From the NCBI GenBank assembly GCA_045128835.1, contig JBGVRX010000017.1:165045-229044 (forward strand): a stretch of 64,000 nt of DNA. The letters run 5' to 3'. Below, one piece after another: positions 1 to 9,397 of this stretch. The notes below the pieces were generated by a model. It worked only from the letters and a program-made list of their open reading frames with translations. It was not told where the DNA came from and ran no database searches. The stretch's first letter is position 1, and the number at the start of each line of letters is the position of its first letter. Source of the DNA: CALVUJ01 sp045128835. GTDB lineage: Bacteria; Bacillota_I; Bacilli_A; RFN20; DUOF01. The position numbers and the translations under genes are program-made.

Positions 1-1612
1 TTTCTGCTTCTTCTAAAACATCCTCAGTAAAATCCAATTTTTCTTCAAACATTTCCTTTATATCATAAATAGTAACATCTTGTCTTTTTAGAAGTTCACT
101 TCCAAGAATGCTCGTCTCAACACTTATTTCTTTTTCAGTTTTCAGTTTTTCCGCAAAGGAATCACCTTTTTTAATTTTTATTATGTCAAGAGCATCCTTG
201 CATTGCTTGATTTTTTCCTTTTTCTTCAAGAATTTATCAAATCGATCCTCTTTTATTAATCCACAATTATAGCCATATTGAGTTAGTCTTAAATCGGCAT
301 TGTCGTGTCTTAACAACAGTCGGTATTCTGCTCTAGATGTTAATAATCTGTACGGTTCTTTGGTTCCTTTTGTAACCAAGTCATCGATCATAACACCAAT
401 ATACGCCTCATCTCTTCCAAGAACTAAAGGTTGCTTTCCTCTAATTTTCAAGGAAGCATTAAGTCCCGCCAACAATCCTTGAGCCGCAGCCTCTTCGTAT
501 CCCGATGTTCCATTTATTTGTCCTGCTGTATACAAATTGCTAATAACTTTATTTTCTAAAGTAGGCCACATTTGCAAAGAGTTAATCGCATCATATTCGA
601 TTGCATAAGCATATTTTTTTACTCTCGCATTTTCAAAGCCAGGTAGCGAATGAATCATTTTTAATTGAACATCTTCTGGCATCGATGTGGAAAAACCTTG
701 CAAATAAATAGTATCTAATGATAGCGATTCTGGTTCAACAAATAATTGATGTCTTTGCTTTTCATTAAATTTGACTATTTTATCCTCTATCGAAGGACAA
801 TATCTAGGTCCAACACCTTCAACCATTCCTCCATACATTGCCGATTTAGTTAAATTCTCTTCAATTATTTTTTTCGTTTCATCAGTAGTATGAATCAAGT
901 AACACAATTCTTGTTCTTCGAGAGGCTTATATTCATTTGTTTCATACGAGAAGGCAAGTTTACCTTCTGTTCCTGGTTGAACTTCCATTTTACTAAAATC
1001 AATGCTATCTCTATAAATTCTAGGTGGTGTTCCTGTTTTTAGTCTTATTATATCAAGTCCTAACTCTTTAAGATGAGGAGACAACCCATATGCTCCACTT
1101 TGTCCATCAGGCCCTTCCTTCTTACTTGTATGTCCAACAAGAATTTTTGCTTCCATATAAGTACCCGTCGTTAAAATAGTTGCTTTAGATGAATATCTAG
1201 TTCCATCAACCACAACTCCCATACATGAATTGTTTTCAACGATTAAGTTATCCACACATCCTTCAAGTATTTCTACATTCGGTTCAACTTTCAGCAAATC
1301 CCTCATATAGTTTTTATAATCTAATTTATCACTTTGAGCTCTAAGGCACCAAACGCCAGGCCCTTTTGCAGTATTTAACATTTTCATTTGCAAATATGTC
1401 TTGTCTGCTGTTATTCCCATTTGTCCACCTAAAGCATCAATTTCTCTAACAACAACACCTTTCGCAGGTCCTCCAATCGAAGGATTGCAAGGCATACATG
1501 CAATATTATCAATGTCTAATGTAACTAAAAGAGTCTTTAAGCCAGTTCTTGCACTAGCTAAAGTGGCTTCTACACCAGCATGTCCTCCTCCGACAACAAT
1601 CACATCATACAT
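1..1612 (-). CDS. mnmG: tRNA uridine-5-carboxymethylaminomethyl modification enzyme MnmG (3' end outside window)
   Basis: FAD-dependent subunit of the MnmE-MnmG complex, which installs the cmnm5 group on wobble U34 of several tRNAs. The N-terminus reads MYDVIVVGGGHAGVEA, the classical GidA/MnmG dinucleotide-binding GGGHAG motif. About 537 codons are visible. The family is usually 620-630 residues, so roughly 85-90 C-terminal residues lie beyond base 1. The ATG at 1612 has AGAGGTG just upstream. An in-frame ATG seven codons earlier would lie at the predicted transcription start and was not chosen. The partner mnmE is on the other side of the origin, unlike Bacillus where the two genes are adjacent. 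Identity is seen in the sequence; the reaction is family knowledge. Confidence 0.96.
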   Translation of the reverse strand, partial: MYDVIVVGGGHAGVEATLASARTGLKTLLVTLDIDNIACMPCNPSIGGPAKGVVVREIDALGGQMGITADKTYLQMKMLNTAKGPGVWCLRAQSDKLDYKNYMRDLLKVEPNVEILEGCVDNLIVENNSCMGVVVDGTRYSSKATILTTGTYMEAKILVGHTSKKEGPDGQSGAYGLSPHLKELGLDIIRLKTGTPPRIYRDSIDFSKMEVQPGTEGKLAFSYETNEYKPLEEQELCYLIHTTDETKKIIEENLTKSAMYGGMVEGVGPRYCPSIEDKIVKFNEKQRHQLFVEPESLSLDTIYLQGFSTSMPEDVQLKMIHSLPGFENARVKKYAYAIEYDAINSLQMWPTLENKVISNLYTAGQINGTSGYEEAAAQGLLAGLNASLKIRGKQPLVLGRDEAYIGVMIDDLVTKGTKEPYRLLTSRAEYRLLLRHDNADLRLTQYGYNCGLIKEDRFDKFLKKKEKIKQCKDALDIIKIKKGDSFAEKLKTEKEISVETSILGSELLKRQDVTIYDIKEMFEEKLDFTEDVLEEAE

Positions 1613-1635
1613 TTTTCCACACCTCTTCATTTTTG

Positions 1636-1664
1636 ATTATATACTCTTGTGAAATAGGTGTCAA
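1636..1664 (-). promoter_or_regulatory. Consensus vegetative promoter of mnmG
   Basis: On the minus strand TTGACA (1664-1659) is followed by a 17-base spacer and TATAAT (1641-1636), a perfect match to the sigma-A consensus. Transcription would start about 1629, leaving a leader of under 20 bases before the mnmG start at 1612. Confidence 0.85.
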
Positions 1665-1702
1665 TTAAATGGGTGTTTCACATGAAACTTTTTAGGTAAT
1701 TT

Positions 1703-1737
1703 TCACAAAAAAAGCCTATTTTTTAAAAAATAAGCTT
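1703..1737 (-). terminator. Rho-independent terminator of the HExxH operon
   Basis: A near-perfect inverted repeat (AAGC-TATTTTTT against AAAAAATA-GCTT, one mismatch) at 1712-1737 is followed on the minus strand by a run of seven T. It overlaps the stop codon of the 103-residue gene and lies before the mnmG promoter. Confidence 0.7.
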
Positions 1738-2047
1738 ACATTATTTTAGTAATTAAACTATTTAACAGCTCCAGGGCACGTCCGCCAATAACGAAATCGA
1801 AGCACTTCTTACTTTCCACGATTTCAATTGTAGCTATATTTCCCCTATCGTATATACCATCAGGACTAGTACCGTATTTCCTAATTAAAGAAAAGAATTT
1901 AGTCAACCAACCATTCAATGTGCTTGCCGGAATAGTTTTGGTATACCCATTAAAACTAACAGCGCTACTTTTCTTATCAACATAAAATCTATTGATGATC
2001 CCATTTTCAATCAAATTGACTTTTATTTGAATTATACTTTTATACAT
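1736..2047 (-). CDS. Unknown 103-residue protein, partner of the HExxH protein
   Basis: I do not recognise this family. It is a small soluble-looking protein of alternating beta and helix character, without signal peptide or membrane segment and with a single Cys. Its ATG at 2047 lies 16 bases inside the upstream 432-codon gene and has AGGTGA seven bases before it, so translation is probably coupled. The pair forms a two-gene operon between gyrA and mnmG that ends in a terminator directly at this stop codon. A role as partner or inhibitor of the upstream putative metallopeptidase is only a guess from the overlap. Confidence 0.75.
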   Translation of the reverse strand: MYKSIIQIKVNLIENGIINRFYVDKKSSAVSFNGYTKTIPASTLNGWLTKFFSLIRKYGTSPDGIYDRGNIATIEIVESKKCFDFVIGGRALELLNSLITKIM

Positions 2048-3330
2048 TCAGGTTTCACCTTTCTTTCATAATGTTCATTCATCGCTGTAATCATTTTTTC
2101 TATTTCATCGTCTATCTCTAAATCATAGAAGGTTCCATTCTTACTAAGATAGAAACTTAGATTACAAAATATAAATCCCAGTTCTTTAGAGTACTCTACC
2201 CACTTAGATCCAAAATATTCTTCCAACCTTTTATAATCATTCTCTATCGCACACTCTAAAAAGAATTTTTCGTGATGCCTTATAAAATATTCCGCAAGAG
2301 GATATAAGTCTTCGTAAACGGTTTCCCCAACAATTGTCCAATCATTAGGATTGTCAAATATGCAAACACCTTTTTCCCTCAGCCTCTTCGTTACTTTTTC
2401 CGCCAACATCTGAGTCCTTATTTCATTAACTATTTCATTAGTGCTCTTTTCATCACGAACATTTATTCCAGTCGCGCCAATTCCTTGCTCTATTCTGTGG
2501 ATAAGTTCATGTATAAGTGTCACATCAAAACTTCTAACTCTGTTATTTAAAAGTCTTATTATAGGCATCTTAACAAAGTGAAGATAATGTTCTTCATTTT
2601 TAGGATCATTAATCAAATTAAATCTACCTGCACAAGCATTATTTTTAAAGACAAAGAATTCCACAACTTCTCCAGTGATCTTTTTTCCACACCAGTCTTC
2701 TAATTCTTTTTTTATCTTTCTTCCATACTTAGACTCTTTAGCAACACCTATTCTATATTCTAAAAAAAGTTTTTTTCTACATTCAATAAATTCTTGAATT
2801 ATTTCTTCAGTTAAGTTTTCCACATTTATACCTAGTGCCTTAATCGCATTTCTAAATCTGCTTCTTTCAAAAATTAAATTTTCTTTTATACAATCAGGGA
2901 CATCTTCATCATCCAATATCGAATCATATTCTTTCACATAAGAATCTATACACGCAACCTCGACATCCTCATCCATAAAACAGTTAATAAAGTTTTTAAA
3001 AACATCTTCATCCACATCATCATTGTGGAAAACTTTTTTAACCAATTCAAACAAAGCCTTATCTTTGTGCTTTCTCAACTTTTCCACAGTAGCGTTATAT
3101 TCTAAATAATTAGTTTTAGCAATCACATATTCACCAACGCCAAATTTCTTTTTATCCTTTTGTGTAAACTTATACACATCTATTGGATTACTAGAAAAAT
3201 CAAAATAAGTATTATTTAATCTTTTTATTATTAGTTCTCTATACCTTTCACCATAGCATTCAACAAAAGTCTCTAAGATAACATCTTTATATTCATTATA
3301 CCTATCCACAAATTTCTTTTCATAAACCAC
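2032..3330 (-). CDS. Unknown protein with HExxH zinc-metallopeptidase-like motif
   Basis: 432 residues, no signal peptide or transmembrane stretch. The N-terminal half is rich in Lys, Glu and Asp and looks helical. Around residues 275-285 the sequence TLIHELIHRIEQ contains HELIH, the HExxH zinc-binding signature of gluzincin/metzincin peptidases. An acidic stretch NEIVNE about 20 residues later could supply the third ligand. No known family was recognised. The start is a GTG at 3330 with GAGGTGA five bases upstream. It is the first gene of an operon with the overlapping 103-residue gene. Peptidase activity is inferred from one motif only. Confidence 0.75.
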   Translation of the reverse strand: MVYEKKFVDRYNEYKDVILETFVECYGERYRELIIKRLNNTYFDFSSNPIDVYKFTQKDKKKFGVGEYVIAKTNYLEYNATVEKLRKHKDKALFELVKKVFHNDDVDEDVFKNFINCFMDEDVEVACIDSYVKEYDSILDDEDVPDCIKENLIFERSRFRNAIKALGINVENLTEEIIQEFIECRKKLFLEYRIGVAKESKYGRKIKKELEDWCGKKITGEVVEFFVFKNNACAGRFNLINDPKNEEHYLHFVKMPIIRLLNNRVRSFDVTLIHELIHRIEQGIGATGINVRDEKSTNEIVNEIRTQMLAEKVTKRLREKGVCIFDNPNDWTIVGETVYEDLYPLAEYFIRHHEKFFLECAIENDYKRLEEYFGSKWVEYSKELGFIFCNLSFYLSKNGTFYDLEIDDEIEKMITAMNEHYERKVKPECIKV

Positions 3331-3404
3331 AACTAGTCACCTCAGAATCACACAATAATAATATCACATTCCCCACATACAAGAAACATTTTTTTTATAA
3401 ACAA

Positions 3405-3432
3405 AAAGAGCGCAGTTTGATCCACGCTCTTT
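3405..3432 (-). terminator. Terminator after gyrA
   Basis: Perfect 8-bp stem AAAGAGCG/CGCTCTTT with a 12-base loop, followed on the minus strand by TTGTTT. It closes the yaaA-recF-gyrB-gyrA operon. Confidence 0.85.
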
Positions 3433-3441
3433 ATTCTGTTA

Positions 3442-5982
3442 TTAATTATTTTCTACAATTGTTTCGTCTTGTGTTTCTTGTGAAGCATCCTCTTCTATTT
3501 CTTCTTTACCAACAACAGCAATTGATGAAACAACAGAGTTATCTGCAATCTTAATTATTCTAACACCTTGAGTGTTTCTACTAGCAACCTTAACTTGTTC
3601 TAGAGATACCCTAATTATAACACCTTTATTAGTAACAACTAGCAAGTCTTCATCACCCTTAACAGCTTTCAAGCATACTAATTGTCCGTTTTTCTCTGTT
3701 ACATTTACTGTTTTAACACCTTTACCACCACGGTTACTCATAACACGATATTCATCAATATGAGACATCTTACCATAACCCTTTGATGTAAGAACTAAAA
3801 CATATTCACCTTGACTAGATGTAGATACTCCAACAACTTCACCATCACCTACATTAATAGATTTAACTCCAGTTGCAGTTCTTCCCATACATCTAATATT
3901 TTCTTCTGAGAATCTTACAGCCTTACCATTACTTGCTGCAATAATTACATCTTCGTTACCATTTGTCTTTCTAACAGCGAATAATTCATCGCCTTCTTTA
4001 AGAGTAACAGCAATCTTACCGTTTTGACGAATATTTCTAAATTCTTCAATACTTACACGTTTACTTATACCCTTAGAACTTACAAACAATAATTTTTCTT
4101 CGCCCGTCAAATCTTTTCCGTCAATAGAAATCATTGCTCGAACTTTTTCACTCTTATCCATGTTCAATAAATTAATAATTGGTAGTCCTTTTGATTGTCT
4201 TGAGAATTCAGGAATCTTATATCCTCTTATACGATATACTCTACCAGTATTTGTGAAGAATAAAACATCTGTGTGAGTATTAGTTATTAGAAGTTGATCA
4301 ACAATATCATCTTCGTGAGTTGTCATTCCTGTAACTCCTCTTCCACCTCTATTTTGAGTTCTATAAGTATCTGTTGTAACTCTCTTAACATAACCATTAA
4401 TTGTTAATGATATAACAACATCTTCTTGAGGAATTAAATCTTCATCATCAATATTACTATAGTCATTAGTAATTTCTGTTTTTCTCGCATCAGCGAATCT
4501 ACTCTTCATTTCTAAAAGTTCTGTTCTAATTATTTCTAATAGTTTATCTTTGTTTTCCAAGATGCTCTTAAGCTCAGCAATTTCTGCTTCTAATTGTTCA
4601 ATACTTGCATTAATTTCAGCTCTAGCTAAACCTGTTAATCTTTGAAGTTTCATATCAAGAATAGCTTTACATTGTTTTTCAGATAAATCAAATCTTGCAA
4701 TAAGTTCATTTGTAGCAATTTCTGTTGTTTGACTATTTCTAATTATGTGTAAAACTTCATCAATGTTATCACTAGCAGTTCTTAAACCAATTAAAATATG
4801 AATTCTATCACTAGCTTTACCTAATCTAAATTTAGTTCTTCTAGTTAAAACATCTTCTTGGTGTAATAAGTATTGATTTAAAATTTCTTTCAAACCTAAT
4901 ACTCTAGGTTCGCCATCAACGATCGCTAACAAATTCGCACCAAAAGTAGTTTGTAATTGAGTTAGCTTATATAGTTGGTTAAGAATTACTTCAGGAACAA
5001 CGCCTTTCTTTAATTCTATAACTATACGCATACCTTCTCTACTTGATTCATCTCTTAAATCAGATATACCTTCAACTATTTTATTTTTTACTAAATCAAC
5101 AATTTTTTCTATTAATACACTTTTATTTACTTGATAAGGAATTTCAGTAACAACAATTCTTTTTCTATCTCCATGATCCATGTCTTCAAAATGACATTTA
5201 GATCTAACAATAATAGAACCATTTCCTTCTTCATAAGCTTTTTTAATTCCGTTTCTTCCTAAAATAATTCCTCCCGTAGGGAAATCAGGACCAGGAATAT
5301 AATTATTCATTAAATCTGTGACACTTATTCCAGGATCACTACTAATAGCTAATACCGCATCAATAACCTCACCTAAATTATGTGTAGGAACATTTGTTGC
5401 CATACCAACAGCAATACCAACTGTACCATTAACTAATAAGTTAGGGAATCTACAAGGAAGAACTACAGGCTCTTTTTCACTTCCATCATAGTTATCCATA
5501 AAGTCAACTGTATCTTCATCAATATCTCTTACCATTTCCATAGCAATCTTCGTCATTCTTGCTTCAGTATAACGCATTGCAGCAGGATCATCGCCATCAA
5601 TAGAACCAAAGTTACCATGTCCATCAACAAGAGGATAACGACAAGAGAAATCTTGAGCTAATCTTACTAATGCATCATAGATTGCAGTATCACCGTGTGG
5701 ATGATACTTACCCATCGTGTCTCCGACGATTCTGGCTGACTTTTTAAAAGGTTTACCAGCTTGAACACCTAGTTCATTCATTGTGTGAATAATTCTTCTA
5801 TGAACAGGTTTTAATCCATCTCTAACATCAGGAAGCGCACGTGAAACAATAACAGACATCGCATAATCTAAGAAAGCTTTTTTTACTTCCTTTGTCATGT
5901 TAACTGGTTTAACACTTCTATCATGAATTTTATCTTCAGTAAGCATTCCGTTTTGTTCTAATTCATTATTTTCGTTTTCCAT
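3442..5982 (-). CDS. gyrA: DNA gyrase subunit A
   Basis: Breakage-reunion subunit of gyrase, which introduces negative supercoils with GyrB. It has 846 residues, normal for the family. The catalytic tyrosine sits in AAMRYTEARM at Tyr138. The quinolone region reads HPHGDTAIYD at 94-103, so the residue equivalent to E. coli Ser83 is Thr99 and Asp87 is Asp103. The GyrA box QNRGGRG at 543-549 in the C-terminal beta-pinwheel separates it from ParC. The extreme C-terminus is acidic. It lies 13 bases after gyrB with an AGGAGGTG site and is the last gene of the operon. Confidence 0.98.
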   Translation of the reverse strand: MENENNELEQNGMLTEDKIHDRSVKPVNMTKEVKKAFLDYAMSVIVSRALPDVRDGLKPVHRRIIHTMNELGVQAGKPFKKSARIVGDTMGKYHPHGDTAIYDALVRLAQDFSCRYPLVDGHGNFGSIDGDDPAAMRYTEARMTKIAMEMVRDIDEDTVDFMDNYDGSEKEPVVLPCRFPNLLVNGTVGIAVGMATNVPTHNLGEVIDAVLAISSDPGISVTDLMNNYIPGPDFPTGGIILGRNGIKKAYEEGNGSIIVRSKCHFEDMDHGDRKRIVVTEIPYQVNKSVLIEKIVDLVKNKIVEGISDLRDESSREGMRIVIELKKGVVPEVILNQLYKLTQLQTTFGANLLAIVDGEPRVLGLKEILNQYLLHQEDVLTRRTKFRLGKASDRIHILIGLRTASDNIDEVLHIIRNSQTTEIATNELIARFDLSEKQCKAILDMKLQRLTGLARAEINASIEQLEAEIAELKSILENKDKLLEIIRTELLEMKSRFADARKTEITNDYSNIDDEDLIPQEDVVISLTINGYVKRVTTDTYRTQNRGGRGVTGMTTHEDDIVDQLLITNTHTDVLFFTNTGRVYRIRGYKIPEFSRQSKGLPIINLLNMDKSEKVRAMISIDGKDLTGEEKLLFVSSKGISKRVSIEEFRNIRQNGKIAVTLKEGDELFAVRKTNGNEDVIIAASNGKAVRFSEENIRCMGRTATGVKSINVGDGEVVGVSTSSQGEYVLVLTSKGYGKMSHIDEYRVMSNRGGKGVKTVNVTEKNGQLVCLKAVKGDEDLLVVTNKGVIIRVSLEQVKVASRNTQGVRIIKIADNSVVSSIAVVGKEEIEEDASQETQDETIVENN

Positions 5983-5995
5983 TATTCAGCACCTC

Positions 5996-7924
5996 CTATA
6001 TATCAAGATTTTCTACAAACTTAGCATTTTCAAGAATGAAATTCTTTCTAGGTTCTACTTTGTCACCCATAAGCATTCCAAATATCATATCTGCTTCGAT
6101 TGCATCATCTAATGTAACTTGAAGTAATGTTCTTGTTTCTGGATTCATTGTAGTTTCCCACAATTGTTCAGCATCCATTTCACCAAGACCTTTATATCTT
6201 TGAATTACATATTTTGAATTTTGTCCCAATTCAGCTTTTAAGTTTTCTAACTCTTGATCACTGTATAAATAATAAACTTGTTTTCCACATATAACTTGGT
6301 ATAAAGGAGGACAAGCTATATAAATATTACCGTTTTCAATTAAAGGTTTCATGAATCTATAGAATAAAGTTAAAAGTAAGATTCTAATATGAGATCCATC
6401 AACATCGGCATCGGTCATAATAATAACTTTGTGATATCTTAATTTTTCAATATCAAATTCTTTATGAATTCCAGTACCTAATGATGTAATAATATCTTTT
6501 ATTTCTTGGTTAGCAAAAATTCTATCTTGGCGCGCTTTTTCAACATTTAGGATTTTTCCTCTTAATGGTAATATTGCTTGGAAGTTTCTATCTCTTCCAC
6601 CTTTGGCACTACCACCAGCTGAATTACCCTCTACTATATATATTTCATTTTTACTAGCATCTCTACTTGAGCAATCAGCTAATTTAACAGGGTTACCACT
6701 TAATTCTAGTAATCCTTTCTTTCTTGTTAATTCACGAGCTCTTTTTGCAGCCATTCTCGCATGTGAAGCAAGAATTGCTTTTTCAACAATGATTTTTGCG
6801 ATATCTGGGTTTTCTCCCATATATCTTTCTAGTTGTGCACTAAATATATTACTAACAACTTTTCTTACTTCTGAGTTTCCTAATTTAGTTTTAGTTTGAC
6901 CTTCATATTGAGGGTTAGGATGTCTAACAGAAATAATCGCAGTTATACCTTCTCTAACATCATCATTATTAAGATTCTCATCATTATCTTTTAACATCTT
7001 ATTACTTTTAGCGTAGTTATTAACAAGTCTAGTTAAAGTATATCTGAATCCCTCTTCATGAGTTCCGCCTTCATGTGTATTAATGTTATTACAATATGAA
7101 TATACACTTGAAACATATCCCTCATTGTATTGGAATGCTATTTCTACAGCAATGCCGTCTTCTTCACCTTCAACATATATAATTTCATCATGAATAGCTT
7201 CTCTTGATTGATTTATATATTTAACATAATCCTTTAATCCGCCATCGTACTTAAATTCTTCATATTGTCTTTCTCCTCTTAAATCTTCAAGAGTAATTTT
7301 TACACCTTTATTCAAGAAAGCCATTTGTCTTAAACGATCTTTTAATATCGCATAATTAAATACTGTTGTTTCTGTAAAGATTTGTGGATCTGGTTTGAAT
7401 AGTACTGTTGTTCCTCTTTTATCAGTAGGTCCAACAATTGTTAGGTGTTGTTCTATTTTTCCACCATTTCTAAATTTAACAATATATTCTGTGCCTTCTT
7501 TATAAACCTTAACTTGTACATATTCACTCAAAGCATTAACAACAGAAGCACCTACACCATGAAGCCCACCAGATACTTTGTATCCTCCACCTTCTCCAAA
7601 TTTACCACCAGCATGAAGAACTGTGTAAACAGTCTCAACCGCACTTAAACCAGTCTTAGGATGTAAACCAACAGGTATTCCTCTACCATTATCCTTTACA
7701 ATTATTTCATCTTTTTCTGTTACAGTTATATTTACCTCTGTACAATATCCAGCTAATGCTTCATCTATCGCATTATCTACAATTTCCCAAACAAGGTGAT
7801 GTAAACCTCTTTCTGATGTTGTACCAATATACATACCAGGACGTTTTCTAACAGCCTCCAAACCTTCTAGAACCTGAATATTATCCGCTGTATATTGCTC
7901 ATTTGCTCTAGTATCACTCATCAT
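5996..7924 (-). CDS. gyrB: DNA gyrase subunit B
   Basis: ATPase subunit of gyrase, 642 residues. The GHKL ATPase domain shows EIVDNAIDEALAG and KVSGGLHGVGASVVNALS. The Toprim region shows EGNSAGGSAKGGRDR and DADVDGSHI. The start overlaps the recF stop by 11 bases. AAAGGAGG lies six bases before the first of two adjacent ATG codons, so 7924 is used (7921 is possible). It is third in the yaaA-recF-gyrB-gyrA operon, an order conserved near Firmicutes origins. Confidence 0.98.
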   Translation of the reverse strand: MMSDTRANEQYTADNIQVLEGLEAVRKRPGMYIGTTSERGLHHLVWEIVDNAIDEALAGYCTEVNITVTEKDEIIVKDNGRGIPVGLHPKTGLSAVETVYTVLHAGGKFGEGGGYKVSGGLHGVGASVVNALSEYVQVKVYKEGTEYIVKFRNGGKIEQHLTIVGPTDKRGTTVLFKPDPQIFTETTVFNYAILKDRLRQMAFLNKGVKITLEDLRGERQYEEFKYDGGLKDYVKYINQSREAIHDEIIYVEGEEDGIAVEIAFQYNEGYVSSVYSYCNNINTHEGGTHEEGFRYTLTRLVNNYAKSNKMLKDNDENLNNDDVREGITAIISVRHPNPQYEGQTKTKLGNSEVRKVVSNIFSAQLERYMGENPDIAKIIVEKAILASHARMAAKRARELTRKKGLLELSGNPVKLADCSSRDASKNEIYIVEGNSAGGSAKGGRDRNFQAILPLRGKILNVEKARQDRIFANQEIKDIITSLGTGIHKEFDIEKLRYHKVIIMTDADVDGSHIRILLLTLFYRFMKPLIENGNIYIACPPLYQVICGKQVYYLYSDQELENLKAELGQNSKYVIQRYKGLGEMDAEQLWETTMNPETRTLLQVTLDDAIEADMIFGMLMGDKVEPRKNFILENAKFVENLDI

Positions 7925-8999
7925 TCATTTCCTCCTTTATTCTATGAATTTTGTTTTCTTTTATTTGATATTTTTTTATATTTTCAATTTCTTTTATTTC
8001 TTCATAATTACATCCAGTTATAAAAACTTGATCAAACTCTTTTATTATTTTATAAACTTCTTTTTTTCTGCTTTCATCTAATTCTGAAAAGACATCATCT
8101 AAAACTAGTATTGGGCATTCTTTTATTCTTTCTTTTATTAAATTAACAAGCGCTAATTTAACAAGCAACACAATAAATCTTTGTTCCCCTTGAGAGCCAA
8201 AATTTGAAGCATCATTGTGATTTATATAAATTTTAAAATCATCTTTATGGACGCCTAAACTTGTAACTCTTCTTTCTTTATCTTTTTCTAAAGTTGATTT
8301 ATATTTGCTCAATATTGCATCTTTACTTATTTCTTCAAAGCAACCCTCGTACGATATTTCAAATTCATATACATCATTTAACGATGTATTAAATTCATTT
8401 ATAACCTTTTCAATTTCTTTTAAGAATGTTTTTCGTTTTCTTATAATATCAACTTGAAGTTCGCTTATTTTGTCATCTATAACAAATAACAATTCTTCTT
8501 TATAAACATCTTCACTTTTTAACAATTCATTTCTTTGTTTAATCAACTTGTTGTAAATAAGTAAGTTGTCCATATAAGATTTATCTATTTTAGAGATTTC
8601 CTTATCCATAAATTTTCTTCTGTCTTTTGGGAAATCTTTCAACAAATATACTTCTTCAGGTATAAATTCCACAACATTAGCGTGCCCTAGATATTCTCTA
8701 TATTTTTTATAAACAATACCGTCGATACTAAGAAGTTTTGAATCTTTACCAACAAGCAAACTATAATCTAAATTCTCTATAATACCCTCAATAAAGAATT
8801 CCCCTTTATTTTCTTTAAGAAGATTTTTATCCTCATTAGTTCTAAATGATTCAAGGTTACTTATATAATATATTGCTTCAATTAAATTTGTTTTTCCAAC
8901 ACCGTTTGAACCATACAAATAATTTATTCCTTTTTCAAAAATCACTTCCAGCAAATCATAGTTTCTAAAATTTTTAATTTTTAATTTACTAAGCCACAA
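7914..8999 (-). CDS. recF: DNA replication and repair protein RecF
   Basis: SMC-like ATPase that helps load RecA at gaps and aids fork restart. It has 361 residues. The Walker A motif GSNGVGKT is at 30-37, the signature SQGEQRFIVLL is in the C-terminal third, and the Walker B is CPILVLDDVFSELD. It overlaps yaaA by 11 bases and gyrB by 11 bases, consistent with coupled translation. Gene order is as in Bacillus, except that dnaN is not directly upstream: a nine-gene block separates dnaN from yaaA-recF here. Confidence 0.97.
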   Translation of the reverse strand: MWLSKLKIKNFRNYDLLEVIFEKGINYLYGSNGVGKTNLIEAIYYISNLESFRTNEDKNLLKENKGEFFIEGIIENLDYSLLVGKDSKLLSIDGIVYKKYREYLGHANVVEFIPEEVYLLKDFPKDRRKFMDKEISKIDKSYMDNLLIYNKLIKQRNELLKSEDVYKEELLFVIDDKISELQVDIIRKRKTFLKEIEKVINEFNTSLNDVYEFEISYEGCFEEISKDAILSKYKSTLEKDKERRVTSLGVHKDDFKIYINHNDASNFGSQGEQRFIVLLVKLALVNLIKERIKECPILVLDDVFSELDESRKKEVYKIIKEFDQVFITGCNYEEIKEIENIKKYQIKENKIHRIKEEMNDE

Positions 9000-9207
9000 G
9001 TTTTGTTACCTCATAACTTTTGTTTAATACTTTAACTACATCTCCTGGATATATTTTTCTCCCACGTCTTTGATCTTGTTCATTATTTATATAAACATTA
9101 TTTTCTAACAAGAATTGTTTAGCATAACTTCCACAATCAATGATGCCAACATACTTTAAAAACTGCCCCAATGTAATATACTCACTGTTTATATTAATTT
9201 GTTCCAT
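8989..9207 (-). CDS. yaaA: S4-domain RNA-binding protein YaaA/RlbA type
   Basis: Small S4-like RNA-binding protein of 72 residues, the kind always found just before recF in Firmicutes. The S4 core includes GQFLKYVGIIDCG followed by VYINNEQDQRRGRKIYPGDVV, which is typical. A longer frame opens at 9228, but AAAGGGGG lies inside it and is correctly spaced for the ATG at 9207, which is taken as the start. It is the first gene of the gyrase operon. A role in ribosome or RNA binding is family knowledge; the precise function is unknown. Confidence 0.9.
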   Translation of the reverse strand: MEQININSEYITLGQFLKYVGIIDCGSYAKQFLLENNVYINNEQDQRRGRKIYPGDVVKVLNKSYEVTKLVA

Positions 9208-9256
9208 TTTTAATCCCCCTTTAAGCATTTATGAAAGAATATAAATATATATTTAT

Positions 9257-9265
9257 ATTCTATCA
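9257..9265 (-). promoter_or_regulatory. Probable extended -10 promoter of yaaA-recF-gyrB-gyrA
   Basis: On the minus strand TGATAGAAT (TGN plus a 5/6 -10 hexamer) ends at 9257, about 50 bases before yaaA. A weak -35 (TTGCTT) lies 17 bases upstream. It sits after the rlmH terminator, so the operon needs its own promoter here. Confidence 0.5.
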
Positions 9266-9367
9266 TAAGATATAAAAAAAAGCAAAGAAAAAGGGATTTT
9301 CACGCATGTTAAATCAAAAATATATACACATTTTTCAATCAAAATTACATAATCTAATCACAAAAAA

Positions 9368-9397
9368 AGACTTATCAAATCTATTTATGATAAGTCT
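9368..9397 (-). terminator. Terminator overlapping the rlmH stop
   Basis: Perfect 10-bp inverted repeat AGACTTATCA/TGATAAGTCT with a 10-base loop, followed on the minus strand by seven T. The rlmH stop codon (9381-9383) lies in the loop and the last codons of rlmH form one arm of the stem. Confidence 0.88.
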
